The notes under the pieces were generated by a model. That model was not told the origin of the DNA and searched no databases. It was given only the letters and a program-made list of their open reading frames with translations. Below, one piece after another: positions 1-12,400 of a stretch of 64,000 bases of DNA. The translations under genes and the position numbers were made by a program. The stretch is from Luscinia megarhynchos (Eukaryota > Chordata > Aves > Passeriformes > Turdidae): contig CM067570.1 of assembly GCA_034336665.1 (NCBI GenBank), positions 25,377,002-25,441,001 on the forward strand. Direction: 5' to 3'. How positions within the stretch are numbered: position 1 is the first letter of the stretch; each line of letters begins with the position of its first letter.

Positions 1-3000
1 AATAAGTAATTCATTAAGTAAATTAAATTGCTGAAACAGGGAGGATTTTCAATGAATTGAAGGCTTATTAAAGAAAGTATAGGGCTTAGAGTAATTATAT
101 ATCTATGACTTAAAGACAGGGGACTCAGATGCACTAAGCAACCATAATAGAAAGGCATCATATATTATTCCTGGGCCACAAAGAAGTCAGAAAAGCAGAA
201 GCATATCTTTCCTTCATTCTGAGTTACGAAATACTCAGTATTTCAGTATTTGTCCTGCCAATCTCAAAGGAACAGGTACTGCCTTTTATGATTCCTGGTT
301 TTTACATGCTGTTTGCTGTTAGTCATTAATTCATACATAAATCTTATCAAAAAACAGTAAAATGCCATGGTAAAGCTGGATTATCTTATTATTTTTTCCT
401 TGAGAAAAAAGCAAATACTGTTCATCCTGAGAAATTTCCACATCATCAGAAAGCTATACATACAAAAGGATGACAAGGTTAGATCATTATCACATATCAC
501 ACAATCAAAAAGAAAACATTGAGGGAAGCATTTAAAAATGTAAGTTACATAGCAAATTTCACAGGCCTGAGGAACCATGTTAAGCATTGCAAGATGTGCG
601 AACAGATCTAAAATGAAAGCAAGAAACAATCAGAAGATATGGGCTGCAAAGGTCAGGAAGGTTCTTGCATCAACGAAAAAGAAACTGAGCGAAATTAAAC
701 AAATTTTGTAAAGTATCACAAAACGAGAACAGTGAGTCTTTGGAAAAACAAATTTTCTCCATGAACAGCTGGATTTGCAGACCCTGATAATCTGTTCTCT
801 CCAGTTTGGATTTCCTCATGTTTAAAACCACTTTTGAACCCTAACTCCAGTATTCTCAGGTTATGAAATATTCTGGCCAATTAGTTCACAAGAAATATAC
901 AGGAACTCTCTTTAAAAATTCCACTTTGGTCTCAAAATGATAAAGATATTCATAAGTGACTGGGAAAGAGGGTCTGAAAGTTCACTGCAAGAGTGTAATT
1001 TTTGTTAAAAAATCATAATCTAAATAAACTAGATCTTGATTTAAAGACTGTTTCTCAGGTATTGAAACAGTTTCTGCATGGACAAGAGGTTGAGTAATGC
1101 TTTGTATGCAGAGACCTAGAGATCTGGCTCTGGTTAATTGGTAAAGTGAAGAAAACACTAAGACTTCCCTCTAACTGGCTTCCTTGCCCCACCCCTCTGG
1201 TCATTGCAGTAAGTATTGTTGTATATTGCCATTTGTTATTATTGAGCTATTCTCTTTGCACACAAATATCAGTGCGTGTAAACTTGCATGAACGAGGGTC
1301 CAGTTTCAGTATCTCTTTACTGACTCTAGAATATTGGAATTAAAATAGAACTGCAGGTGTTTTGCAGAGCTCAAAAAAGGCGAAACATTCACTCCGAGGT
1401 GAAATGTGCTGAAATTAGGTATATCAGAACAAAATCAGAGGCAGAGTTATCTGATGGTTGTGACATGCAGTATTTTAAAGGGACTATGGTACTTAAGCAA
1501 AGGTTTTGTTGAACATGCAAATCTTGTGGTGTCGGGGTTTTTTGCTATAGTAACCACAGTGGTTTTAGTAGTTCTTTATCTCTTTTAACTGATGCAAATA
1601 TAATGGAATTCTCAACTATGTTTAAAATCAGTCCTTCTAGCTGTAGCAGGTTTTCCCCCTTTTTTCAGTATTTCTGGGCAACAGTATAAAGTGAAAATAT
1701 ATGAATGTGGTGGCACCCAGAAATAATAAGAAGGAGAATTTGTATTTGTTTGCAGCAAAAGTCCTTGTGTCCACAGATAACCAGCGAGCTTTTGGTTTCA
1801 TCCTGTTTCTTCTCTCCAAAATAAGAACTCCAGTAATATCGTTGCCATGGCACCTATTAAAACCTGGGTAAACTCTTGCTTTATGAAGCAAGATGAAGTT
1901 TTTTTATAAACAGGAGAATTTATTTTCACTTTTCACTGCTATAGGTAAGGGACCCTATTAATGCCTATACACAGGGGCATTTTTTACTGAACATTCCTGA
2001 TTCTTGAGTAGGCGCCATAGTTTATTCATATGAGTTCAATCCACAAAGGGCACTTCCGAAATCTTCTGTATTTCCCCATTTGACTTTCATGGTCATGGTA
2101 CAGATTCTGCTACACATAAGATGTCACCTGTACTCAATCATGGTTTAGAAAGGTGGGGAAGTATGTGGGAACTGTGGGGAAAGGGGGATTAAAGTCGGGA
2201 CATTGCAGCAAATATACACCAGCTGAAGTTTTATAAACTTCAAAGCAAAAAACTTCAAGTGTTAAGTGAGCAGTTTTCTAGTTCCTCAGTAGGGAGCAGC
2301 TGGTGAATTGGCCTCTGACTGCACAGAGGCTGGTGCAAATAGCAACAATTGTCACTGAAATCTTGATTTGTGCTGACACAAATGAGATATGATTCAGGAA
2401 ATATACAATGACCTGTTGTGAAGGAGCCCATATTTGAAATGTCATTCACATAATAAAAGACTATTTAATCTTTAAATATATATATATTGAAGACCAATAC
2501 TGGCTGATCATTTACCTTTTGTGATTGCTCAGCAGTTAGGTACTAGCTTTATCAGAACAGCAGTTCCTTGACACACTGAACTCTCCAGAAAAGACAAAAG
2601 AAACCTACACACTGCATTGTATGGGGCAGAAAGAGGGCAAATATGATGCATTTTATTTCTTGGTTTAGAATATGCTTCATTTTTCCAATTAATGATTTGT
2701 TCCAGGGACATGCTTACTTCTAAACGAATCTTCAGTCTGGGTCACTTCTGTATAAGTGTAAGGAACATGATAGAGATCTGAAAAGTAAAGCAGACAAAAA
2801 ATGTGTGTTTGGAGATTTGCTTTGTATCACTCTGTGCTCAAGGAGCAGTACAAAATGGTGAATGCCTCACTGATGTCAGCAAGAAGACTTTCTTCGCCAA
2901 AGGCAGTAATCCCCCCAAAATGTAGTATTGAGGAGGATGAAGGTGGGTTTGATTTCTGCTGATGCAGAATAAAAGAAGAACTTTCCAAAATTTCTTCTGT

Positions 3001-5921
3001 AGGTTTGATATTCATTTGCTGAACCTAATAACTCAGTATTTGAAGAGGGGGAAAGAGAACAATGAAGGTATCAAAACCATTCTTTCTGAACAGAGATAAA
3101 ATGATCCAGCACTAAGGTAGTAGTCAGTGACAAAGGAAATCTGACTTCAGCTCCCTGCTTGCTGCTGCTGATCTGTCTTCTCACAGGAAAGGCATTGAGA
3201 AGGTCTTGGGGCACACCCGGATTCCTGCTGTTCTGCACCTATCTCGTTAGTGCATGACTCCAAGGAATGTCTTGTTTGGCAGCAGAGGCAGTTCCAGCAC
3301 AGCCAGGTGGCTGCGTTGTATATTCTGTATATTGGTTCTGTATATTGGGGATGCCCCCATGTTGAGTTGCTTGGATTTATAAGCTCTTCCAGGCAGAGTT
3401 GGCTGATGTTTCAGATCCACTCCTTGTACAAAGAGTAGGAGTAGTTCAGACATGAGAGTGGTGAAAGCCTTGGGCTGCCTTTGCTGAAGAACCCCTAAGC
3501 TTGTGAGCAGTGCAAGCGAGCCATATCAACAGCCTTACTGCAAACCTACCCAGCCATGTCACACAACAAGCACTGCAAACCTACGCTCCCCAGTCCCTTA
3601 CTCAGATATTATTGGCAGCAATTATTTTTAACAAAATCACACACAAATATACAAGCTGTTTCTACTGAATGTCACACCCATACATACACACACACTTCAA
3701 ACCTGGCTTACAAATTCTTTAAGACTCATTTGCAAAAATACACCAAAATTCTACTGATTGTAAGTTATGCAGAATGGACTTGTTTGCCTCAGGCAAGATC
3801 CACTTTGAGATCTTCTGTCGGGTACTATTCACCTCATTAATGATCTCTGAGATTCTTCAAGGACATCATAAGCATTTTTACAGTTTCTCATGGTAGTTGA
3901 GGGGGCTGGAGCATTACTCCCTTGCATGACCACACATACATAACTGCATGCACGCAAACAATACATTTACACTCAGTGGTGCTGTCATTGCACAGAAAGC
4001 TGTGTGTCTGTCATTGTTGATAGACTGAAGGACATAGGTTAATATGAACATGTTTTATAGCTGCAAAAGCTAATTACTTACTATACAGTGTGTATTGTTT
4101 GTGTTTAAGAAATCATATGCAAGCATATTCACATCTAATCATAAAGTATTATAATGCGTGTAAAAGAACTCATTAAAAATAATCTTGGCTATTCTAGGAT
4201 ACAGTGCAGTAAGCTTATTTTTTAACCATTAAGCAATAATGGAGACTTATGTGCTGTCCTTTCCAGTTTTGCTGGTAGGAATAATATAATACTAATTTAT
4301 TTACCTACAAAGGTAATTGTTTTATTTAAAAATACAACCCAGATTTTTAATGTTTCATGACATCTTCTGTAAAATCACCTAATTAGAACAAACAGTGCAA
4401 TATTTTGACAGCTAAAGCTTTACAAGAAGTTTTGTTTCTTCACACAAAAATTGAGGATTTTTGCCTAACTCTTGCCCACTCAGAACAACAACACAGGATC
4501 AAACACTTTGCAAATTCTTTCCACCTAGAGCAATACCTTTGAAATCATGAGTCCTAATCAAGTAATCAGAAGGTATTGTTATAAAGGAAAGTTTTTAGGA
4601 TGGAAGAAGGTGAGTTAAAAAAAAACCAAACTTCTTTTTCTGACAGTTGATTCAAGTGCATTAAAATCTTTGAGCAGATTGAATTTTTGATCAAACTAGA
4701 AGAACAGTATTCTGCAGCCAGCCTTGTATATGTGGACTTGGGGTTCAGCGATTTACCATTTCACCTGAAAAACACTGCTGATACTTTTAAAAGTTTAATT
4801 GCACAATCCTTATGCAGAATAATTTCCCATAGGACTTGTGTTTACATAAGGATTCAAGGATTTTGTGAACAATTTCTTGTAAGCATGATCACCCTTAACC
4901 CCTAGAACAGAACCAAAAGAGTTTGTTACCTTTGACTAACATATGTTAAATATCATCTTGAATTCAGCCTGTACTTTAAAGCTCAATATCCTTAAGCAGT
5001 GATATTTTGCTGTCTAAAGGATGAAGTAAAAATAACCATTCAGGCCACCTGTTGCTAAGGAAGGACAATTCAGTACTAACATTTTTCTTTCCTGGTTAAA
5101 AAAAATGGTGTCTGAGGAAGCTGGTCTGCCAGGCTAATTAGGCCAATACAGGTTTTGTCAGCTTGGTTTCATCCACTTCCATAAGGAGCTGCTTGCTGAA
5201 TGGGTACTTGAAACTCCTCTCTGATAAGAAAGCTGTCTAAAAGCTGCATCACAGGATTTGTGGAGAAAAAGCAGGTGTTAGTTCCCACACTGACACAACA
5301 CACTGATTTTTACAGTCGTGCTCAAATATGTGAGTATGCGTGTACATAAATGCTGTAAAAACTATTGAGACATCCTTGAAAGTGTCTGTAAATGTGCATT
5401 TCTTGAAATTGCTAGATCATATGCCAGTAGTCAAATTAGTTTCACTAAGATAAAGGTTATGTATCCTGTGTTGCTTGATGATCTGCAGGACATTTAAGGT
5501 TGGCTTAATGAAACTAATTTTAAGGTTTGGTAGTAATGTCATTCTAATCTAGTGTATGTTGGCTGGAATTCTTCCTGGTTTGTGATTATTTTAGAGCCCC
5601 AGATGTAAGGTTAATGGGATGTTTTCACTGTAATATCAGAGGGAGAACAAGGAAACATCAGCAAGATGACTCTAGAACAAAATTGTTGTAAATCAGCGTA
5701 GTTTCCAGTATATTCTCATTTATCCTAAGATTGTGGCTGGCACTAATGAGGTTTGAGAACACTTAGCACTGTCAAATCTCAATGGAGTCCAGAGATTTTC
5801 AGTAAAACCTTTCTGTAACAGAGCTGTGGAAGCTGAAGGCTTGGAATACTGAGGGGAACAATGATTCACCCTGCAGACCATACAACATATTGCTGAATAT
5901 ACAAATGCTACAGAATTATGG

Positions 5922-5949
<28 letters not shown>
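5922..5949. repeat. (AT)14 microsatellite
   Basis: An uninterrupted AT dinucleotide run of 28 bases. The minus-strand open frame across it, with an alternating Ile-Tyr stretch, is a by-product of the repeat and not a gene. Confidence 0.95.
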
Positions 5950-5952
<3 letters not shown>

Positions 5953-7670
5953 TATATTTAATCTTGTAGAATGAATTGGAATGTTTTGAACATTGTTCAC
6001 ATAAAACCAGAAATCTTTTGGCACACATAGAAAAAGACAATACCTATAGAGCATTCTATCTCCTCTGACAAAACAATGGGAAACAGAACTGTCAATTCAT
6101 TGTGTGCTTCTCCTAAGTAAAATTACAGTGATAACCAGAGTATATTTTAGTAAAATAGCTGAATTGTCTAACCTCCTCTTCAGTGGAGCACAAGCCTAGG
6201 ATTTAAGGCACGTTAGTCTGCTGCAGTTTTGACCCCACTGAGTGATAATTCTGTTTTGGACACATACAGTGAGTTTTCTGCAGCAATGAGAGAGAGAAGA
6301 AAATGTAATGGAGGATGATTTTCTCTGAATCCAAATTATGATTTCAAAAATGTTGATTGTGTTGAATTCCATTTAGTTTAGTCAGGTTTTTAGTTTCAGT
6401 GTGGGATTTAGCTGTGAAGTGGGAAACCTTAACATGATGAACTGATGTTTGTGGAGACACATAAGTGTGTACATTTTGTTGCCATTTTACAAGCTCTTTG
6501 TCCTTGAAAGTAAGATGCAGCTCAGAAGGGAATCTGGGTGCAGGCAGCTACCAGGATCAACCTCACTGCTATATGATAGTTGTTTAAAACATGTGGTATG
6601 CTTCAGTATGCAATCTTTAAACAAAACAGTTCTAGCTTGTGGCTGTTGCTACGCAGACTGTATGCAGATAAGTCACAAATAACTGAGCATATGTGTGGTG
6701 CAAGGTTAAAACAATAACAAGCAGGTTGAATCATTCAAACACTGGAAATCACTTTGACTCCAGGCCAAAAGCTTAGCTGGAGATGATATCAGTATGGGAT
6801 AAAAAGAGGATAAACTAACAGGCTTAGCAGCCAGCTTGTTGGAGTCAGCATATAGTATCTATACTTCCAGCAGTAGACCAGATGGTCATATATTTAAGGA
6901 AGCATCAGACAGGGAGTCAGGAGATCTGAATTCTATTCCTGGCTCTGCAGCAATGTTCCTATGTCACCTTGGGGACTCACTTTTTTCCCCTTTTTTCTTA
7001 ATCTTTTAAGTAGTGGAAATAATATTTGCTTGTCTAACAGGGCAGTTGAGAGGCTAAACTGAAAAAAAATGCTCTGAAGCTCTGAGAAGAATGTATGGAA
7101 GATGTGCAAAGTAAACTTGTTTGGAAAGAAGGACACCACATGGTTTCATGTGGCATGTTTGTGCCACATACTTACGACCCTTCCTCTCCCTAGGAAGTCC
7201 CATGCCTTTCTGCCCACTGTTTTCAAGGAGGGAATAAATGGATTAAGCTGCCCTCCACATTTGCTAGAAAGATAAGCAGCTGTCAGTAAGAACCTGACCA
7301 AAGAACAGACTTTATTACTGAGAGACACATTATTTATGCCCAAGAGGGCAATAGGCTTGTTGAAGTTAACTGCTCATCCCAAGATATTTTTTTGCATTGG
7401 TGGCAGAATAATGTCTCTAATGGCTTTTATTCTGAATTCAGAAGTCCAGCTTACACAAGTAGAAAATTAAGTATTGTCTTCCATGAACAAATTTTCTGAT
7501 AAAATCCAAAATAAGTCCATTTCTTAAGTTGGATAAATGTCCATAATTATTTGCACAGGACTTTTATCTAAAGCCCATTAAAATCAACTAGACTCGAAAA
7601 GAATTGGAATCAAAGACCTAGCAAGCAGCTGTCATTACTTCTGAATTCTAGACTCATTAAGCAAAATTAC

Positions 7671-7745
<75 letters not shown>
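7671..7745. repeat. (TCTA)n tetranucleotide microsatellite, about 18 units
   Basis: About 75 bases of perfect TCTA repeats, flanked by unique sequence. At this length and purity it is likely to vary in length between individuals. Confidence 0.97.
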
Positions 7746-7746
<1 letters not shown>

Positions 7747-9192
7747 CATAACTATTTGGCATCATAGGAATGATGTTTTCACCACAGAATAAACAGCTTC
7801 TGCTTTCAACATGAAGGTGGAAGCTTTGGGCTGGAGTTGAATTTTAGCGCTTATAATCTGCTCAATTTCTCCTTATTCCTTTTTTTTTGTTCCTCAATTC
7901 TGAGTCCCTGGCAAGGGTCTGAACCCCAGTTCAAAGCCAGGTCTGTTAAAAGAGCACAGACAACACTGCAGAAGTCTTAAAAACATTAATCTGCCTCATA
8001 GCAGTGGTGGAGACCAAGGAAACAAAAGCAAAGGTTATCTGAGCAGATGTCCTAAGTGTTAATATGAACTTCCAAAATTAATTTCTTTTGCCAATTCCTC
8101 ACAAATGAACCTGCATCTAATCCTGTAAATGTGACTTCTTTCAGCTCTTCTGGAAGTCATTGTGGGCTGGATATCTATATGGAAAGAAATACTCAGCATT
8201 TTCAGGCCCAGGCTGTTGAGAAGGTCGCAGTAAAACAGAAAGGGTCTGGTGTGATTTATGGAGAAGAGCTTCTTCTTCTCTTACCTGAAGCCTGGTTTTG
8301 CAAGAACACATTTTTGAGTGAAGCTGTTCCTCTTTTATACTGGGACAGTTCTGCTGCCTGTTTCCCTGATAACAGCCTTTGTAAAAATGTAAGAGGACTT
8401 CATACATAGATGAGAAGAATCTATAAATACCCCACAGCTACAGCATGGTATCATGTCCATTACATATGTACACAAACTGACTTACTGGAGTCTCTGTACC
8501 CCAAATCCATGCAGTTTTCTTCTTCAAAGCATCACAAATTAGCTTTAATCCAAGAGAGAGGATGAGGGAAACAATGCCTTTCCGAAGAACTGCATCTAAC
8601 TACAGTCTACAAATGTTTACTCTTGCTATGTGAACTAAACAAGAAATTAAATATTTCAGATAGTAACCAGCCCACTTTTTAAATATACAACAAAAACACT
8701 CTTTATGACAGTATAGAGTTGTAAGTCTGTGGCCAAAGACTGATTTGGGCCAACAGAGTGGCTTAGATGAGACAGAGATGTCCCAGTATTTCCCTTTTAC
8801 AGGAGCATTGGTTGTTCTTTCATGTCCTCTTTTAAGTTAGGTGAGAGATAGAACTGCACTTAAGAGGTCACAGAAGTATTTAATAAAGGCACAAAAACAA
8901 AAAGAAAGAGAATAATAATGGAGCTTGTTTTACTACTGTTTTTTTGCTCTTCCCTATCTCTATGATTTTTATAAGCTAACCATCATGATTTGCCATAGAT
9001 CTTGCAGGTAACACTTTCTCTAAATACTACCAATTTTGTCACAAAACATTTTTAAAGATAAAAAGGTGACATGAAGAAAAATGTTCTTAGTTCTTAGAAA
9101 AAAGTGTTTCAGTAAGAATGTTGTTAATTGTGTTTGTGTTTTGGGGTGTGAAAGAGACTCTTAAGAATTAAGAAAAAAGAACTATTTATAAA

Positions 9193-9243
9193 TGAAGTTA
9201 ATGATTCATCTAAAACTATGTTTTACAAGTGAAGTTAATGATT
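9193..9243 (+). promoter_or_regulatory. Paired HNF1-like elements upstream of CPO
   Basis: The 14-mer TGAAGTTAATGATT occurs twice, at 9193-9206 and 9230-9243, 37 bases apart (start to start). The core GTTAATGATT matches the first 10 positions of the HNF1 consensus GTTAATNATTAAC; the second half-site is degenerate in both copies. They sit about 125-175 bases upstream of the CPO start codon. HNF1 factors drive many enterocyte brush-border genes, so a role in intestinal expression fits. Binding is inferred, not shown. Confidence 0.4.
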
Positions 9244-9289
9244 TGTTAAGGGCAGGTTGCCTTCCAGGATAAGTTGTATATCATAATTG

Positions 9290-9295
9290 TATAAA
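9290..9295 (+). promoter_or_regulatory. Probable TATA box of CPO
   Basis: The sequence TATAAA lies 74 bases upstream of the CPO ATG (last T-box base to ATG). A TATA-directed start about 25-30 bases downstream would give a 5' UTR of roughly 45-50 nt, a normal length for a secreted digestive enzyme. An in-frame stop (TAA at 9270-9272) precedes it, so no longer N-terminus is possible on this exon. Confidence 0.5.
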
Positions 9296-9368
9296 CCATG
9301 TGTTCAGTCCAGATCTATCCTCCTCCTCTTTAGTTCTGCACTGCCAGTGCTGGGTTCTTTGCACAAAG

Positions 9369-9448
9369 ATGTGGCTTTCTCTTGGGATCATCTTTTCTCT
9401 TGGGATACTAATTCCTGGAAAATTCAGCCTGAAAGTGCGATATGACAG
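9369..9448 (+). CDS. CPO: CPO exon 1: signal peptide
   Basis: Encodes residues 1-26 plus two bases of Arg27. [17 protein letters not shown] is a hydrophobic secretion signal. The ATG has A at -3 and is the first Met after an in-frame stop. The donor is AG|GTGAGT. The segment LGILIPG closely resembles the human CPO leader (LGMLVPG, from memory), supporting the start choice. Confidence 0.9.
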
Positions 9449-12400
9449 GTGAGTGTGAACAGGGTTGCATGAAGAATTGTGCATGCAGTGAAAGTCCCAG
9501 AAACTCTGTAAGAATAATAATAACAATTGTGAGCTGAAAAACTGGACACGGGGTTACTAAGCTGTAAGCTTTGTAAGATTGGGAAAGAAAGCGTGAAGAT
9601 GGGAAATGCAGAATGAGAGAATCAAGTCCAAGCCAAAAAAGGCATAGATACAGCTGTAGAAGCCACAGAATGGGCCTCAAATGCATCTCAGGATGCTCTG
9701 TTTCCATTAGCTGAAATTCATTTGGCTAAGCCTCTTTGATAATGAACTTTGAAACCAGATGCTGCAGGACTAAAATGCCTTTTCTGAGTACAAAGCAAGG
9801 GGTATGACTGAGCAAAATTGTATCTATTAATAAAAGACAGATTAGGTTACGTGAAAAAGATATCGAAGACTTGTTGGAATACTGTAAGAATTACAAAAAA
9901 AAGCTAAGATAATTATTCCAGAAAATCTTCACTCCAAGGTGTTCAGAAAATGAGATTATCACATTTTTTTATTACTGATTAATGTTTTGAAAAGCATGAA
10001 GTCTCTAGTTGTGCTTTATTTTCCATTCTCAGTTGCACTTCAGAAAATTAGTGATGTGAAATTATTCTCTTTGCCTATCTAAACTATTTTTGTTTAATTC
10101 ATCCTCAACTTTCAAGGAATGATAGGTAACTGCCATTGTGGCAGCTGGGATTTGCAGGGTGGGAATGAGCTTAGTGTGGAGGCCACCTTTCCACATATAA
10201 GTTTACGCATGGAATTTTCTAAAGTGAGCGGAGAAAGTAGTCTGGTGCTGAATGCCTCTAGACTAATTATATCCCTAGAATATAGTCATGAAAAGGACAG
10301 AAACCCAAGCAGTACCTACAGCAAGTTCAGTCATAGTGTCCCCATTCAGCAGCTCTCCTGGAAAATCTCCCAGCAGATCACTACTTCAAATGTGTTATTT
10401 CCTTGGAAAATAATTAGTCTTTACATTTGGATCAGAGATGCAGTTAGAGCCTGATTTCAGTGAACAGAACTCAGCAGATCCCTGCTAATGTATTTTTCAT
10501 TTTTGTTTCTAATTACTGTCTGGAATTGAACCTGTTGAGTTGCATGGAATTTAAAAACAGGTATTGAAGGTCAGCGTGACTTTGTGTGGGCAGCACCTGC
10601 ACAAAGACCAAATTATTAGTAAAGTTATTTGTCATTGTCCTCTGTTCTGTTTAACAATGAAATGAAATATTCAATTTATGAGCATCCAAGGACACATAAC
10701 TTGTGCTGAGAGCAGTCCTTTAATCTGTTAAGAAAGCTTAACTGTAGAATTTGAAAAACTGTAGTTTTCATGGGGTCACATGGACTGACTTTGCACTTCT
10801 CCACTGAGGAACTTAGACCGTAATCATAAACAAATGTATGCTTTCTAATCTTAGTTTACTATTAAAAATGGTTTGTCTCCACACTGGCTATTGTGAAAGG
10901 TTTATCAGTAAATAAGAGCTGGCCATCTGGCAGCAATCTGACTGTCTGGAATTTCTCTGATTTGGTGTAATTAAGACATAATGTCAATGAGGATAGAAAG
11001 ATATTACAGGATATTGTTTCCCTTCCTGATAGACAAAGAACAAAGCAAGCCTAGGCATTTAGAGAGTATAAACTCTGAACTGCAGCTGAGATGTTTATTC
11101 TGCCAGCAAAGATGTTTATCCTGCATCTACAAGGTTTATTACAAAGGCATCATGACTGCAGTACCAATGTGTACAACACGACTGTTGTACCACTGCTGTG
11201 AGCAATACAAATGTAATCATTTTGCCCCACAGATATGGGGCTATCAGCATCTCATAAACTACTACATAAGTAGTAAACTGCTTCAACTATCAAGTTCTCA
11301 CTCAAGCAAAGATGATATTTTCAAGAGAGATGTAAAAAACCCCCAAATTTCTCAATTTCTCTGGGGATAAAGTGAATGAATAGCGAATTCTATTTGTATG
11401 TATATTAAGCTGATAATTGTACATTCCTGTATGGAAGCACACAGGATGGCAGTTGCAGTTCAGATGATGAAAGCATATTACGTTGATGACTATAATGACC
11501 ATGGCTTGCTTTTGCAACAAGAATTTCTGTTGCAAAAGCTTTAAAATGTAAAATGTTCCTTTTTTTACTTGTCTGGTAAAGAGTCCATTGAAGTCACTAA
11601 AAGGGACTATAAAGCAGTTTTTAGTTGCTAGCAAATGGGAAAGTTTCTATCATTCCCCATTTTATTCTGTTCTCATCAGCAGTGAATAACTGTCTCCCAT
11701 CTTTGAGTAATGCAATGTAGTCATCAACATCCACTCCTCACTCTGAAACCCTTTCACTAGAAACATCACACTTGCTGTCAGTCCTGGAAAGCTGATCTGA
11801 ATGACCACTGAAAAAATACAAAAAAAACCAACAAGGGCCTTTTTAACAAAACATACTGTTTTGCTTTTTCTGCATTTCCATCCATTTTAATTTATTCTTT
11901 GTAAACTTTAAATATTTTCATCAGATTAAGCCTGTAGTAGACGAAAGTTTCATGGGATCTCATGAAAACATACTAAGACACTGGATTCTGTGTGTCTTTT
12001 CTAGAAATATAAAATGGTAGATTCTGTACTCTAAAATTTTATTTCTTGAGAATTGAGTAAGAATATGCAGTTCTGGAGACCATAATATTCACTATTTTGA
12101 AATAAATTGGCTATTCACATGGCAAGCAGTTTATGGATATCTCAAGTTCTTAGCAATGTTCATTTATCACGGTAATCAAAAGTTTCTGCATGCTAATAGA
12201 CCAGCTAAGCACAAGTTAATCTGGAATAATTGAATAAATCTCAAACATGAGGGGGAAAAAAAGTGACATCTTATCAAATAAACAGGTTATCATATATTAC
12301 CAATGACCTCATTTTGGCCCTGCTCCTGTAAAGGCAGAAACACACATCAGGGCTCATGCAAGCAGTTGGCTTCTGTGAAGCTGGTATGGCGAATAAAGCA

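Larger units (their letters stand above)
1..9280. other. Upstream intergenic DNA, no supported gene
   Basis: AT-rich sequence with scattered short open frames, none with a recognisable domain or a convincing chain of splice sites. It contains an AT dinucleotide run near 5.9 kb, a TCTA tetranucleotide run near 7.7 kb and one weak exon-like segment at 8145-8388, all listed separately. The last 100 bases hold the likely CPO proximal promoter. In human the gene on this side of CPO is FASTKD2; I see no trace of its exons here, so it would lie further left. Confidence 0.6.

Noticed and set aside
5720..6040. 106-codon minus-strand open frame
   Set aside because: Its core is an Ile-Tyr alternation translated from the AT dinucleotide run; no splice sites, no family.
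7671..7745. Regular repeat considered as a CRISPR-like array
   Set aside because: Pure tetranucleotide microsatellite with no spacers, in a vertebrate genome.
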